From contig NZ_JACIEH010000003.1 of NCBI RefSeq assembly GCF_014196745.1, positions 1,178,001 to 1,242,000 of the forward strand: DNA of 64,000 nucleotides, given 5' to 3'. Positions 35,416 through 44,444 of the stretch are shown here, piece after piece (within the stretch, counting starts at the first letter, position 1; every line of letters begins with the position of its first letter). The stretch is from Sphingomonas kyeonggiensis. Its GTDB lineage: Bacteria; Pseudomonadota; Alphaproteobacteria; Sphingomonadales; Sphingomonadaceae. Both the position numbers and the translations under genes were made by a program. A model generated the notes under the pieces. That model searched no databases. It saw only the letters and a list, made by a program, of their open reading frames with translations, and had not been told where the DNA came from.

Positions 35416-36054
35416 TCAGCGATCGAGATAGCCGCGGCGTGTGGCGACCGTCACCGCATGGGTGCGGTCGTGCACGCCCAGCTTTTCGAAGATCGTCTTC
35501 AACTGCGCCTTGATCGTGTCGACCGAGAGGGTCAGCTGCCAGGCGATCTGCTTGTTCTGGTGGCCTTCCGCCACCAGCTTGAGGATCGCGATCTCGCGTT
35601 CGGTCAGCGGCGTGTCGAGCGCATGCTCGGCCAGCGCATGGGCGATGTCGGAGCACACCACGCGCCGTCCGGCATGCACCGAGCGGATGGCGTCGATCAG
35701 TTCGCCGCGCACGCAATTCTTGAGCAGATAGCCGGACGCGCCGGCCCGGATCGCGCGCACTGCGCTCGCATCGCCCGGATAGGTGGTGAGCACCAGGATC
35801 CGCGCTTCGGCGGAAAGCCCGCGGATCTTCTCGATCGCCTCGACCCCGCCCATGCCCTGCATCTGCACGTCCATCAGCGTGACGTCGGGGGCGAGCTCCC
35901 GGAACTTGTCGACTGCCTCGGCGCCGTCTGACGCTTCGCCCACTGCCTCCATGTCGTCCTGGCGGGTCAGCAGTCCGTTGATGCCGTCGCGGACCATCGG
36001 ATGGTCGTCCACGATCAGGACACGGATCGGGGCACTGGTCGATGCAGTCGTCAT
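35416..36054 (-). CDS. NarL/FixJ-type response regulator
   Basis: 212 residues from the ATG at 36054 that overlaps the sensor-kinase stop (ATGA); an ATG at 36066 is less likely. Receiver: VLIVDDHP acidic pair, phospho-acceptor in VTLMDVQMQGMGG, switch Thr in ILVLTTYPGD, Lys in GYLLKNCVRGEL. LuxR-type HTH: LTEREIAILKLVAEGHQNKQIAWQL. Works with the upstream histidine kinase. Its targets are unknown; the convergent hydrolase and cupin genes are candidates. Confidence 0.93.
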   Translation of the reverse strand: MTTASTSAPIRVLIVDDHPMVRDGINGLLTRQDDMEAVGEASDGAEAVDKFRELAPDVTLMDVQMQGMGGVEAIEKIRGLSAEARILVLTTYPGDASAVRAIRAGASGYLLKNCVRGELIDAIRSVHAGRRVVCSDIAHALAEHALDTPLTEREIAILKLVAEGHQNKQIAWQLTLSVDTIKAQLKTIFEKLGVHDRTHAVTVATRRGYLDR

Positions 36055-39000
36055 CGCGAGCTCCACAGGCGGGCGAATGGTCCGCGCCGTCCGGCCTTGT
36101 ACGCGATCGAGCCGGGTACCGTCAGCACCAGTTCGGTGCCCCGATCGGGCAAGGGACGAATGGCAAGGCTCCCGCGCAGCTTGCGGGCGCGCTCGCGCAT
36201 GCCGGCCAGGCCGAAATGTCCCTGCTTTCCCGTTGCCGCCAGCTCGGGGTCGATGCCGATTCCGTCATCCATGATGCGAAGGGTGAAGTGCGCCCCGTAG
36301 CGAATCTCGATCTGAATCCGGCTGGCATGGGCGTGACGCCGGACGTTGAACAGCGCCTCGCCGGCGATGTGGGTGACTTCGTCGAGCGCCAGCGCGTCCA
36401 TGGGGCGGGCCGTGCCCCGGGTGGCGATGCCGGTCTGGGTAAAGGCGGTAAATGCCTGCTGCGCGACCAGGTCCCGTAGGATCTGATCGATGTCGCCGCC
36501 CTCGCGCGAGCGCAGATCTAGCACCCGGTCGCGCCCTTCCGCGATCACCCGGTCGGCGGTGTCGATCGCCTGGATGAGCGACGGGCGGCCGGGTTGCTTC
36601 GGCGGAAGGTCGTCGACGGCGAGCTGGAAGCGCAAGGTGAGCGACTGGATCGCCTGGAGCAGCGTATCGTGCAATTCCCGTGCGATCCGTTCCCGCTCCT
36701 CGAACCGTTCAGCCATGCGCAGCCGGATACGACCGGCGACGACGCGCATCCGCATCGAATAAGCGAGCCAGGCGAGCGCAATCAGCACGGCGGCGCAGAG
36801 CAGCTTGAACGGCCAACCCTGGATGAAGGTCGGGCGGATCTCGAAGGCCAGCGTTGCGCCGGTCCGGTTCCACACCCCGTCATTGTTCGCGGCGATCACC
36901 CGAAACCGGTACCGGCCGGGCCCGAGATTGGTGTAGGATGCCGTGCGCCGCGCGCCGGCATCCACCCAATGCTCGTCCACGCCTTCGAGCAGATAGCGGA
37001 AATGGACGCGCTGCGGCACGGCAAGGCTCAACCCGGCATAGGCGATGTCGAGCGCTCGGGTTCCGGCGGGCAGGATCAGGCTGTCCGGATCGCGCCAGGT
37101 CTGGCCGTTGCTGGCGAGCGAACGGATCCGTACCGGCGGCACCAGCCCGTTCCGCGCGAGCCTGGCCGGATCGAACCAGGCGGCGCCCTGGCGATTGAGG
37201 AACCACAGCCTGCCGTCGCCGCCGACCACGCTCTGGATGCCGGTGAAACCGCCATGCTGGGCCTGGCTGAGCAACCCGTCCTGCGCATTGAACTGGCTGC
37301 GCTCCAGCGGCGCGTGCGGATCGACGAAGGCGCGGTCGAGGTCGGCGGTGGCAACCCGGGATATCGCGGTGCGGCCGATCAGCCAGGTCTCGCCGCGCGG
37401 CGTCTGCACCAGGCCGCGGAGCTGGGCGAGCCAGGGAAAGCGGCTTTCCTCCAGCCGGGTGGCGCGGCCGTCCCGGAGCCGGACCAGGCCGCGCGCGTCG
37501 CCGAGGAAGATATCCCGCGTGCCCGCCGCGATCATCGCCGCGCCGAGGCCCTTCATCACCGTCAGCTGGTTGTCCCGCACGACCGCCAGGTCCGGCGGGC
37601 TGGTGAAGGCGAGATCGCCCGATGCGGTGGCGATCATGTCCCATGCCTGCCGGTGGGCGAGCGCGCCGCCGGCATCGTGCCAGCCCCGGGCATCGCGCCA
37701 GATCAGCCCACGGTCGAACAGCGCGACCCATAGGCGCCCCAGTCGGTCCTCGGCGCAGTTGGTGGGGATGGCGTTGCCCGGATGGCCCGCCACTGGCTCG
37801 GCGCGATCGCCAAGGACCCGCAGCAGCCGTCCGGGCTGGACGATCCAGATGCCGCCGTCCCGCGCGGTGCACATCGAGAGGTCGCCGGGGCCAAGCGCAA
37901 GGATCCGCCGGGGTGCCTCGCCCGGCGCCGCGCGGAACAGGGCCTGGCTGGAATTGATGTAGACGCTGCCGTCCTTCGCGGTCGCAATCGCGAGGCCGTG
38001 GATCGGATCGGCGGGGATGGCGGGTTCCTGCGTCGCGGCGGCGCGGCGGAACTGGTCGATGCCGCCTTCGGTGGCGATCCAGATGCTGCCTTCGCGATCG
38101 GCGAACGCACTATAGGCGAAGTCGGAGGTCAGGCCGTTCGCCACCCCGAACGTCGATGGCGCCGTTCCGGGGACGAGGGGGGCGGGAACATGGAAGATGC
38201 CAGCCGACGCGGTCGTTCCCCAGAGCCCGCCGCCGCGATCGAAGGCGAGCGTCGCGGTGCGGATATTGGGCGCTGCGGGAAAATGGACCGGGTGCGTGGC
38301 CAGCTTGCCGTACGCGTCGGCGATCAGGCGGGTGCCGGTCGTGTCCGAGGCCCAGAGCGCGCCGTCGGGATCGAGTGCGATGTGCGGCCGACCGGAGAGT
38401 TTTTCCCGTGCCAGCTGGAACCGGCTCGCACCCGGCGCGAGATAGGCGAGGGCGCCGCTGTCCCCGCCCTGGTGGGTTAGCGCGACCCACAAGGTGCCGT
38501 CGCGGGTGAACACCAGTCCCATTACGGCGCCGCCGGGCAGCTTCAGGGCGTCTCCGACCGACTCCCATCGTCCCTTGCGCAGGCGACGCAACTGCCCGTC
38601 GAACATGCCCGAGGCTGCCCAGATCGACCCGTCCGGCGCTTCGACCAGGTCGAATATCGTGCGTGGTGGATCGGGCATGCCCATGTCGCGCAATGCACCG
38701 CGGCGATAGACCGCCACGCCGGCATTGCCACGCAGACCCACCCAGAGCTCGCCGCTCCGGCTCACCATCAGCCCGCTTGGTGATGCCCGCTTGGCGGATG
38801 CCCCGGCAGGCCAGTCGATACGCTCGAAGCCCGATCCGTCGAACCGGTAAAGATATTCGCCGGCGAGCCATAGATAGCCATCGGCGGTCTGGACGATCTG
38901 GTTGATGCCGTCCGGCGCGCCTTCATCGGCTCCCCAGCGGACATGCTTGTAGCTGCTGAAACCGGGGGGCGGGGTCTGTGCGCCGGATACAATCGGGGTC

Positions 39001-39086
39001 AGCAGAAGCGGCAGGCAAAGCGCGACGCATTGCAGAAGGGGGAGCACATGGGCCTGGAGTCGTTCCGCAATCCGCAGTCCGGTCAT
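36051..39086 (-). CDS. Sensor histidine kinase with periplasmic two-propeller and Y_Y_Y domain
   Basis: 1011 residues. Signal anchor at about 12-35, then many Reg_prop-type repeats ending in W-hydrophobic motifs (DGYLWLAGEYLYRF, GELWVGLRG, GSIWIATEGGIDQF, GRLWVALFDRGL), then Y_Y_Y domain (FRYLLEGVDEHWVD, YTNLGPGRYRFRVIAANNDGVW), one membrane helix (about 755-775), dimerisation domain with His806 in RIARELHDTLLQAIQSL (HisKA_3), and an ATPase with N and G boxes (NVRRHAHASR, IMDDGIGID, HFGLAGMRERA). This design is typical of carbohydrate or aromatic-ligand sensors. Coupled to the response regulator. Confidence 0.92.
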   Translation of the reverse strand: MTGLRIAERLQAHVLPLLQCVALCLPLLLTPIVSGAQTPPPGFSSYKHVRWGADEGAPDGINQIVQTADGYLWLAGEYLYRFDGSGFERIDWPAGASAKRASPSGLMVSRSGELWVGLRGNAGVAVYRRGALRDMGMPDPPRTIFDLVEAPDGSIWAASGMFDGQLRRLRKGRWESVGDALKLPGGAVMGLVFTRDGTLWVALTHQGGDSGALAYLAPGASRFQLAREKLSGRPHIALDPDGALWASDTTGTRLIADAYGKLATHPVHFPAAPNIRTATLAFDRGGGLWGTTASAGIFHVPAPLVPGTAPSTFGVANGLTSDFAYSAFADREGSIWIATEGGIDQFRRAAATQEPAIPADPIHGLAIATAKDGSVYINSSQALFRAAPGEAPRRILALGPGDLSMCTARDGGIWIVQPGRLLRVLGDRAEPVAGHPGNAIPTNCAEDRLGRLWVALFDRGLIWRDARGWHDAGGALAHRQAWDMIATASGDLAFTSPPDLAVVRDNQLTVMKGLGAAMIAAGTRDIFLGDARGLVRLRDGRATRLEESRFPWLAQLRGLVQTPRGETWLIGRTAISRVATADLDRAFVDPHAPLERSQFNAQDGLLSQAQHGGFTGIQSVVGGDGRLWFLNRQGAAWFDPARLARNGLVPPVRIRSLASNGQTWRDPDSLILPAGTRALDIAYAGLSLAVPQRVHFRYLLEGVDEHWVDAGARRTASYTNLGPGRYRFRVIAANNDGVWNRTGATLAFEIRPTFIQGWPFKLLCAAVLIALAWLAYSMRMRVVAGRIRLRMAERFEERERIARELHDTLLQAIQSLTLRFQLAVDDLPPKQPGRPSLIQAIDTADRVIAEGRDRVLDLRSREGGDIDQILRDLVAQQAFTAFTQTGIATRGTARPMDALALDEVTHIAGEALFNVRRHAHASRIQIEIRYGAHFTLRIMDDGIGIDPELAATGKQGHFGLAGMRERARKLRGSLAIRPLPDRGTELVLTVPGSIAYKAGRRGPFARLWSSR

Positions 39087-39250
39087 CCAACATCGATCCT
39101 GCCGGGCTGCGCCCAGCCGACGGATTGCGTACCCGGAAAAAAGCTGCGCCCCATATGCGGAACAATAGCAGAGCGCACGGACCGCCTCCAGTCAGCCGTC
39201 CTTTCGCCGGTAATGGCTGCCCTTGGTGCCGTTCCACGCGCCGGCGGGCT

Positions 39251-39264
39251 AGCGCATATGCGCT
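39251..39264. promoter_or_regulatory. Perfect 14-bp palindrome between virB2-like gene and sensor kinase
   Basis: AGCGCATATGCGCT is exactly self-complementary. It sits in the 197-base gap (39087-39283) after the T4SS operon and upstream of the minus-strand sensor kinase, 165 bases from its start. It could be a regulator site for the two-component operon. The gap holds no gene. Confidence 0.35.
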
Positions 39265-39283
39265 GTTCCACGGTTTCCGATAT

Positions 39284-39658
39284 TCAGCGCAGCGGGACCG
39301 CGGCTCCGGCATAGGGATCATAGGCTGAGGTTGGTCTGGGTGTCGGGAGCGGCGGCGGCGGCGGAGGCGGCGCGGGAATTGCCCGCGCTGCAGGCGGCGT
39401 CACCGGCGCACCGGACTGCATCGCTCCGAGAATGCCGGCCGCGATCGTCGGCGCGCCGAACAGGATGAAGCATCCGGCGATCACGGTTGCCCCGCGCCGG
39501 ATCGGCAATCGGCCGCTCAGCATCAGGAAGCCGATGCTCGCGACGGCAATGAGCGCGATGCTTGTGGCGATCGTCCCCAGCGCCGCGGCCTCGAGCCATT
39601 GTACCGCGGCGACGAGCGGACTCGCGCCTTCGGGATCGGCGAGGGAAGGGGCGATCAT
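39284..39658 (-). CDS. Second VirB2/TrbC-like pilin-family protein with proline-rich tail
   Basis: 124 residues; its ATG overlaps the virB11 stop in ATGA. Residues about 8-80 parallel the operon's first VirB2: ADPEG, VQWLEAAALGTIATSIALIAVASIGFLMLSGR, RRGATVIAGCFILFGAPTIAAGI, with the same two membrane helices. Unlike VirB2 it has no N-terminal signal peptide, and it gains a C-terminal tail of about 35 residues with a run of seven prolines. It may be a minor pilin, an anchoring subunit, or an inner-membrane accessory. The paralogy is seen directly; the role is not known. Confidence 0.75.
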   Translation of the reverse strand: MIAPSLADPEGASPLVAAVQWLEAAALGTIATSIALIAVASIGFLMLSGRLPIRRGATVIAGCFILFGAPTIAAGILGAMQSGAPVTPPAARAIPAPPPPPPPLPTPRPTSAYDPYAGAAVPLR

Positions 39659-40650
39659 GCGAGCAGCACTTCGGCCACCCGCCGCTGCCCGCCGGTCCTG
39701 GCGAGCTGGACATAGACGTCCACGGTGCTGCGCACATAGTGGCGGACATCGTCGCGGCTGAGCTGCGTGCCTGCCTGGAGCACCAGCAGCACGATCTGCT
39801 CGATCGCGCGCTCGGCGCTGTCGGCATGGACGGACGTCATCGAGCCCGGATGACCGGTGTTGATCGCGCGCAGGAAGGTATAGGCCTCCTCGCCGCGCAA
39901 TTCGCCCAGGATGATCCGGTCCGGCCGCATGCGCAGCGAGGCCGCAAGCAGGTCGGTTGCGCCCACCCGGGCTTCGCCGAGACTGCCTCGGGCAGCGAGG
40001 AGACCGACCAGATTGTCGTGGTGCTGGTGCAGCTCGGGCGTGTCCTCGATGAGGATCAGCCGCTCTTCCGCCGGAATCTCGCGGATCAGCGCATTGAGGA
40101 AGGTGGTCTTGCCGGTCGAGGTGCCACCCGAGACGAGGATGTTCTTGCGGGCCTTTACCGCAGTGGCGAGCATGCCGGCGATGTCGCCTGCCTCGAGCAG
40201 TTCGGCGAGACGCAGATCGGTCTCGGACTTGCCGGCGACAAGGCGCCGGCTGGTGTTCGCGAAGGCACCGGCAGCGACATAGTCGCCGAGCGCCAGGTCC
40301 GAGGATATATGCTTGCGAATGGCGATCGCCATGGGGCCGCGCGTGGCGGGGGGTGCGACGACCTGGACGCGTGATCCGTCCGGCAGGCTGGCGGAAAGCA
40401 GGGGATGCTCGCGACTGATCCCCTGGTGCGAGATCGCCGCGATCTGGCGGGCCAACCGCTCCAGCGTGGCGGTGTCGAGGTCGGGCGCATCGTGCCGCTC
40501 CACGGCGCCGCCCAATGTCTCGGCCCAGATCTCGCCCGGGCGGTTCACATAGATATCGGTCACATCCGGACGGGCGAGCATCTGCTCGAGCGGTGCAAGA
40601 TAGGCCCGCAGATAGACATGGCTGTCGTTGGCGGGCGCGGGTTCGCTCAC
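39655..40650 (-). CDS. virB11: T4SS ATPase VirB11
   Basis: 331 residues. Hexameric traffic ATPase of the secretion channel base. N-terminal domain VTDIYVNRPGEIWAE; Walker A ILVSGGTSTGKTTFLNAL; Asp box RLILIEDTPEL; His box with LRAINTGHPGSMTSVHAD; and ILGELRGEEAYTFL (Walker B region). Ends RVAEVLLA. Both neighbouring junctions are ATGA overlaps. No signal peptide, as expected for a cytosolic ATPase. Confidence 0.93.
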   Translation of the reverse strand: MSEPAPANDSHVYLRAYLAPLEQMLARPDVTDIYVNRPGEIWAETLGGAVERHDAPDLDTATLERLARQIAAISHQGISREHPLLSASLPDGSRVQVVAPPATRGPMAIAIRKHISSDLALGDYVAAGAFANTSRRLVAGKSETDLRLAELLEAGDIAGMLATAVKARKNILVSGGTSTGKTTFLNALIREIPAEERLILIEDTPELHQHHDNLVGLLAARGSLGEARVGATDLLAASLRMRPDRIILGELRGEEAYTFLRAINTGHPGSMTSVHADSAERAIEQIVLLVLQAGTQLSRDDVRHYVRSTVDVYVQLARTGGQRRVAEVLLA

Positions 40651-41753
40651 CGGTTTTCGACACCCGTGAAATCGAGGTCACGCGCGACGAAGATCGAGAT
40701 GCTCTTCGCTGCCTTCACCTTGAGCGTGGGTTTTATGTTCGTGGGCGAGGTGGTGCGCGCGGCGCCGCCGACATTGCCCGGAAGCGCCACGATCACCTGG
40801 CTGTCCGCCGCGCGCGAGGCGAGATTGACGCCGACATCGAGTGCGGACTGCAGGATCGCGCCGGCAAAGCGCTCGAAGAAGTGCGAGTTTACGCTGGCGC
40901 GGATGCCGCCCTGACCCAGCGGATCCGTCGCCGGTGAGCCGATCGCGATGGTGGCGCCGTCCGGACGGATCAGGCGGATCCAATTGACCAGCATGCGCTT
41001 CTGGCCGCTTTCGGTATCCGAACCATATTCGCCGATCAGCCGGCTGCCGCGCGGGATGAGGACGCGGGTGCCGTCAAAGCCCCGGATATCGCGCGAGACG
41101 ATCGCCCGGGCCAGGCCGGGGCTGGTGGAATCGAGAGCGGTCTCGAGCACGGCCGGGATCAGCGTGCCTTGCTGGACGGTGGTAGCCTTGTTGGCGAGCA
41201 CGCCTGCGCCGGTTCGCGTGCCGGCAACGGTGGCCCTGCCACCAGCTTGCGCGGGTGCGCCGGAGGACTGGCCTGCCGCATCCCCCGATGCCTTTCCGCT
41301 TCCCGCGGTGTTGTCGATGACCAGCATCGGCTCGGTGGCAACGCGCGGGGGAGGGGCGGGAGACTGGGTCGGTGCAGGCAACTGATAGGCTGGCTGTGTT
41401 GCGACATAGGTGGGTGCCGCAGGCGCCTGGGCACGCGGCTGGCTGGGAAGCGCTGCCGGCGTCGGCATTGGCATCGGCGACATGGCCGCCGGTTGCGGTT
41501 CGATCACGGGGGGAACGTAAAGCGGCGGTACGAGGGAAGGCGCCGAGACGGCGTCCGCCACGCGCGGCCGAACCGCGGGTGCGCTCAGTGCGCGCCGACG
41601 GGCATCGAGGACTGCGAACAGCAGCACGCCGATTCCGATTGCGACGAGCACCAGCACCCAGGCCGGCGCCCCGGAACGCGCGCGCGCGATCACCGGGAGC
41701 ACGCCGCTGTCGGCTGGCGCGTTCGTTGTCGTCGCGGAGGGGAGTTCGCTCAT
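40647..41753 (-). CDS. virB10: T4SS core-complex protein VirB10
   Basis: 368 residues. Short cytosolic N-tail, one membrane helix (about 30-47: AWVLVLVAIGIGVLLFAV), a proline-rich periplasmic spacer (about 70-140), then the conserved TrbI/VirB10 beta-barrel: TLIPAVLETALDS, LARAIVSRDIRGFDGTRVLIPRGSRLIGEY, KRMLVNWIRLIRPDGATI, and the outer-membrane pore antenna region after GGIRASVNSHFFERF. Spans both membranes. ATGA overlaps at both ends. Confidence 0.93.
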   Translation of the reverse strand: MSELPSATTTNAPADSGVLPVIARARSGAPAWVLVLVAIGIGVLLFAVLDARRRALSAPAVRPRVADAVSAPSLVPPLYVPPVIEPQPAAMSPMPMPTPAALPSQPRAQAPAAPTYVATQPAYQLPAPTQSPAPPPRVATEPMLVIDNTAGSGKASGDAAGQSSGAPAQAGGRATVAGTRTGAGVLANKATTVQQGTLIPAVLETALDSTSPGLARAIVSRDIRGFDGTRVLIPRGSRLIGEYGSDTESGQKRMLVNWIRLIRPDGATIAIGSPATDPLGQGGIRASVNSHFFERFAGAILQSALDVGVNLASRAADSQVIVALPGNVGGAARTTSPTNIKPTLKVKAAKSISIFVARDLDFTGVENR

Positions 41754-42439
41754 TTCTCGGCCGTCACGCGCACGGCTTCGGCACTGCGGTCATCGATGCG
41801 GAACACCAATCGGTCCTGGATACTGTCGATCACCATTCGACCGTCGCGCATCATGCCGTTGATCAGGGTCTCCTTGTCGCGGCCATGCAGGGCATAGATG
41901 GCGGGAAGCGCCCGGTCTTCGGGCCATTCGATATAGGTATGCACGCCGTCGTCATGGATGGCGCTCGGACGGAGGGCGGTGTCGCCGCGAACCCGGTAGC
42001 GACCAACCACCTTCTCCTCGGTCGCGCCGCCGGGAGCGTCGGACAGCGGAGCGGGATAGCGGAACTTGATCGACCAGGCGGTATCGGGGCGTTGCTCCGA
42101 AAGCGGCGAGAGCTGGAAATTGTACATGCGCGCGTCGGTCACCACGACCATGTTGGTCGATACCCCTTCGCGCACCGGCTTGACGAACAGCCGGTCGCCG
42201 CGGCGATTGGCGGTCACCTGCCATGCGCCGCTGTCGCCGAGCGCAACATTCTCGACCTGCTCGTCGGGCGCCAGCTCTATCGTCAGTTGATAGCCGGGAG
42301 CCGCCTCCAGCCAGACCACCTGATCGGGCCGGTAATCCACCGACTGGATGTGCGGATTGCCCATACCGGGTTGCGGGCGCACCTGGGCCTGCACGGCGAG
42401 GGGAGCGAGCACGGCCGCGAGGGCGATCAGCGATCTCAT
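41750..42439 (-). CDS. virB9: T4SS core-complex protein VirB9
   Basis: 229 residues; signal peptide MRSLIALAAVLAPLAVQAQ. VirB9/CagX family with LTIELAPDEQVENVALGDSGAWQVTANRRGDRLFVKP in the N-terminal domain, and in the C-terminal domain PSAIHDDGVHTYIEWPEDRALPAIYAL and INGMMRDGRMVIDSIQDRLVFRI. Forms the outer-membrane ring with VirB10, normally with the VirB7 lipoprotein, which is not found here. A much longer open frame upstream is a shadow of virB8/virB6. Confidence 0.92.
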   Translation of the reverse strand: MRSLIALAAVLAPLAVQAQVRPQPGMGNPHIQSVDYRPDQVVWLEAAPGYQLTIELAPDEQVENVALGDSGAWQVTANRRGDRLFVKPVREGVSTNMVVVTDARMYNFQLSPLSEQRPDTAWSIKFRYPAPLSDAPGGATEEKVVGRYRVRGDTALRPSAIHDDGVHTYIEWPEDRALPAIYALHGRDKETLINGMMRDGRMVIDSIQDRLVFRIDDRSAEAVRVTAEK

Positions 42440-43218
42440 CGTGTGATTGCCTGTGGAGATGGCGCCGCGGCTGCAGGCGTTGGCGCCGGCGGAGCGGGGG
42501 CGCCAACGGAGGCTTGTGCCGCGGCGGGCTCGGTTGCCGGCAGGGCCTCCGCGTCGCGCCGGTAATGGGTCACCTCGAAGCCGAGCGGGTTCACGAACCG
42601 GTCCTCGAGGCTCATCGGCGCGCCCGAATAGCGATAGCGGATCACCGAGACCCAGGCGCGCGTCGGCTGAACCGCGCCGTTCGCATCGCGCTGGATCGTT
42701 TCGAAGCGCACCAGCGCCTCGTTCTTGCCGAGTGGCGACACGCTTTTCACACGGGTTTCGACGACCGTGCTGCGCGGCAGGCGGACCAGCGGACTGTCCG
42801 GATTGTTCGCCTGCATGAAGCCCATATAGGCCTTGCGCGCCTCGCCCTCGGACCACAGCGATACCTTGCGGTAACTCGCCTGGAGCGTCGCGGCGTCGAA
42901 GCTTTCGCGTGCGATCACATATTGGACGAGGAACGACTGGGTAAGCGCGGTATTGGGGCTGACCTGTTGCGCGTCCAACGGCTTGAGTGCCTGAACATAG
43001 CCGGTCTGCTTGTCGACGAGCAGCGTATAGGGCTCGACCGTCTTGAGCGGCGTCAGCGCGAGCAATGCGGCCGCTTCCATCAGCGCGATGGCGCTGGCGA
43101 CGCCAGCGACGATCCAGGCCGTACGGCGCGATCGGCCGAGTGCCGCCCGATTGTCCTCGGCCCAGCTTCCCGCTTCGCGGTAATAGGCATCGAGCGCTTC
43201 GCGCGCCTGGTTCTTCAT
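42436..43218 (-). CDS. virB8: T4SS inner-membrane assembly factor VirB8
   Basis: 260 residues. Cytosolic N-tail, membrane helix (about 34-55), then a periplasmic NTF2-like domain: TVEPYTLLVDKQTGYVQALKPL, QSFLVQYVIARESFDAATLQASYRKVSLWS, WVSVIRYRYSGAPMSLEDRFVNPLGFEVTHYRRD. A C-terminal tail of about 35 residues rich in Ala and Pro is extra. Overlaps virB6 upstream and virB9 downstream by ATGA. Confidence 0.93.
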   Translation of the reverse strand: MKNQAREALDAYYREAGSWAEDNRAALGRSRRTAWIVAGVASAIALMEAAALLALTPLKTVEPYTLLVDKQTGYVQALKPLDAQQVSPNTALTQSFLVQYVIARESFDAATLQASYRKVSLWSEGEARKAYMGFMQANNPDSPLVRLPRSTVVETRVKSVSPLGKNEALVRFETIQRDANGAVQPTRAWVSVIRYRYSGAPMSLEDRFVNPLGFEVTHYRRDAEALPATEPAAAQASVGAPAPPAPTPAAAAPSPQAITR

Positions 43219-44444
43219 TGTCTGCGATCCCGTCGAGTGGCGCTGGCCGATACCCGGCTGCGAGTGCGGCGATGGCTTTGTCCGAGTGGCGTTGCCGCAC
43301 CGGAAGGCGTGTCACGCAGGCTGGTGGCGCCCGGCACGCGGATGGGGGCTCCTCCGCCGCTCGCAAGCGCCGTTTCCTGGCGCTGGATGCGTGCCACGGC
43401 CTCCGCCACCGCGGCGGCGCGCGAATGCTGCTCGGCGGGCGGTTGGCGTCGCTCGGGTGAGGATATGGCGCGGGCCGTTTCGCCGATGCCGGTTTTCGCC
43501 GCGACGCGATCGGCCAGGCTGCGCCAGACCGCACCGATCCGGAAGGCCATGGCGACCCGCGCCGCCATGCCCAGCCCGCCAAGAAGCGCCAGGCCGAAGG
43601 CAAGTGACGTCACGAAAAGCTCGCTGGTCGCGCCGCCGATCGGCAGGCCCGCCTGGCGCCGCTCGAGCAGGGTCGTCAGCCAGGGTTCGAGCAAGGCGAG
43701 CTCGACGCTCAGCAGGATGGTAACGGCGACCGCGCCGAGCATTGCAGCGACGAGCCCGCGCACCCAGCCCTCGAACAGGCTGCGCGTGCCTTCGAACAAC
43801 AGCAGCGCGATGAAGAACGGCCCCAGCGCGAGCAGCAGGCCGGCGACAAGGCGGACCGAGCCATAGGCGGCGATCGTCGCGGTCAGGAAGGTGATCCGTG
43901 CCGTGCCCAGGGCGAAGGGACCGACGATGCTCGGCGGCTCGGGATTGCCCTGTGTGACCAGCGTCGGCTGCCCATCCGCATTGACACCGGGGCGCGTGGT
44001 GATGCCGGCCGGGCCGGTGCCCATCGCGTTGAGCGCGATCAGGGCATTGTCGACCTGCTGCAGGCGATCGGTCAGTCCGCCCGCAGCGCCCGGCAGGCCC
44101 GCCGGTGCCCCGGCGCCTGCCGCCAGTTCGGCGGGGCCGTGCATCGCCACGTCATAGGCGAGCGTGCGATAGGCCCCCCAGCTGGTGGCCAGCGCCAGCA
44201 CCACGCCGATCTTGACCAGCGCCAGCACCGCTTCGCGGACATTGGGCGTGTCGCCGAAGAGCAACCGATAGCCGTAAAAGGCGATGAACAGCGTGACGAG
44301 CCCCGTCAGCAGCAGTGAAAGCGGCGATCCCGGTGCCGCGGCGGCCTGATAGCCTGCCGCGCCGATCGTCTGCGCCTGGCAATCGACAAAGGTGAGGACG
44401 CTCTGGAGATAGGCGCCATCGGTGATGCCGGGGCAGCTGCTCAT
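43215..44444 (-). CDS. virB6: T4SS polytopic membrane protein VirB6 (TrbL/VirB6 family)
   Basis: 409 residues from the ATG overlapping the virB4 stop. Several long hydrophobic helices (SLLLTGLVTLFIAFYGYRLLF, LVKIGVVLALATSWGAYRTL, SVRLVAGLLLALGPFFIALLLF, LVAAMLGAVAVTILLSVELALL, a helix near 280-300), as in VirB6. The first periplasmic segment carries CPG and DCQAQ cysteines. The C-terminal 90 residues are charged, Arg-rich and probably cytosolic. Part of the translocation channel. Sequence conservation is low, so the call leans on topology and operon position. Confidence 0.85.
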   Translation of the reverse strand: MSSCPGITDGAYLQSVLTFVDCQAQTIGAAGYQAAAAPGSPLSLLLTGLVTLFIAFYGYRLLFGDTPNVREAVLALVKIGVVLALATSWGAYRTLAYDVAMHGPAELAAGAGAPAGLPGAAGGLTDRLQQVDNALIALNAMGTGPAGITTRPGVNADGQPTLVTQGNPEPPSIVGPFALGTARITFLTATIAAYGSVRLVAGLLLALGPFFIALLLFEGTRSLFEGWVRGLVAAMLGAVAVTILLSVELALLEPWLTTLLERRQAGLPIGGATSELFVTSLAFGLALLGGLGMAARVAMAFRIGAVWRSLADRVAAKTGIGETARAISSPERRQPPAEQHSRAAAVAEAVARIQRQETALASGGGAPIRVPGATSLRDTPSGAATPLGQSHRRTRSRVSASATRRDRRQ

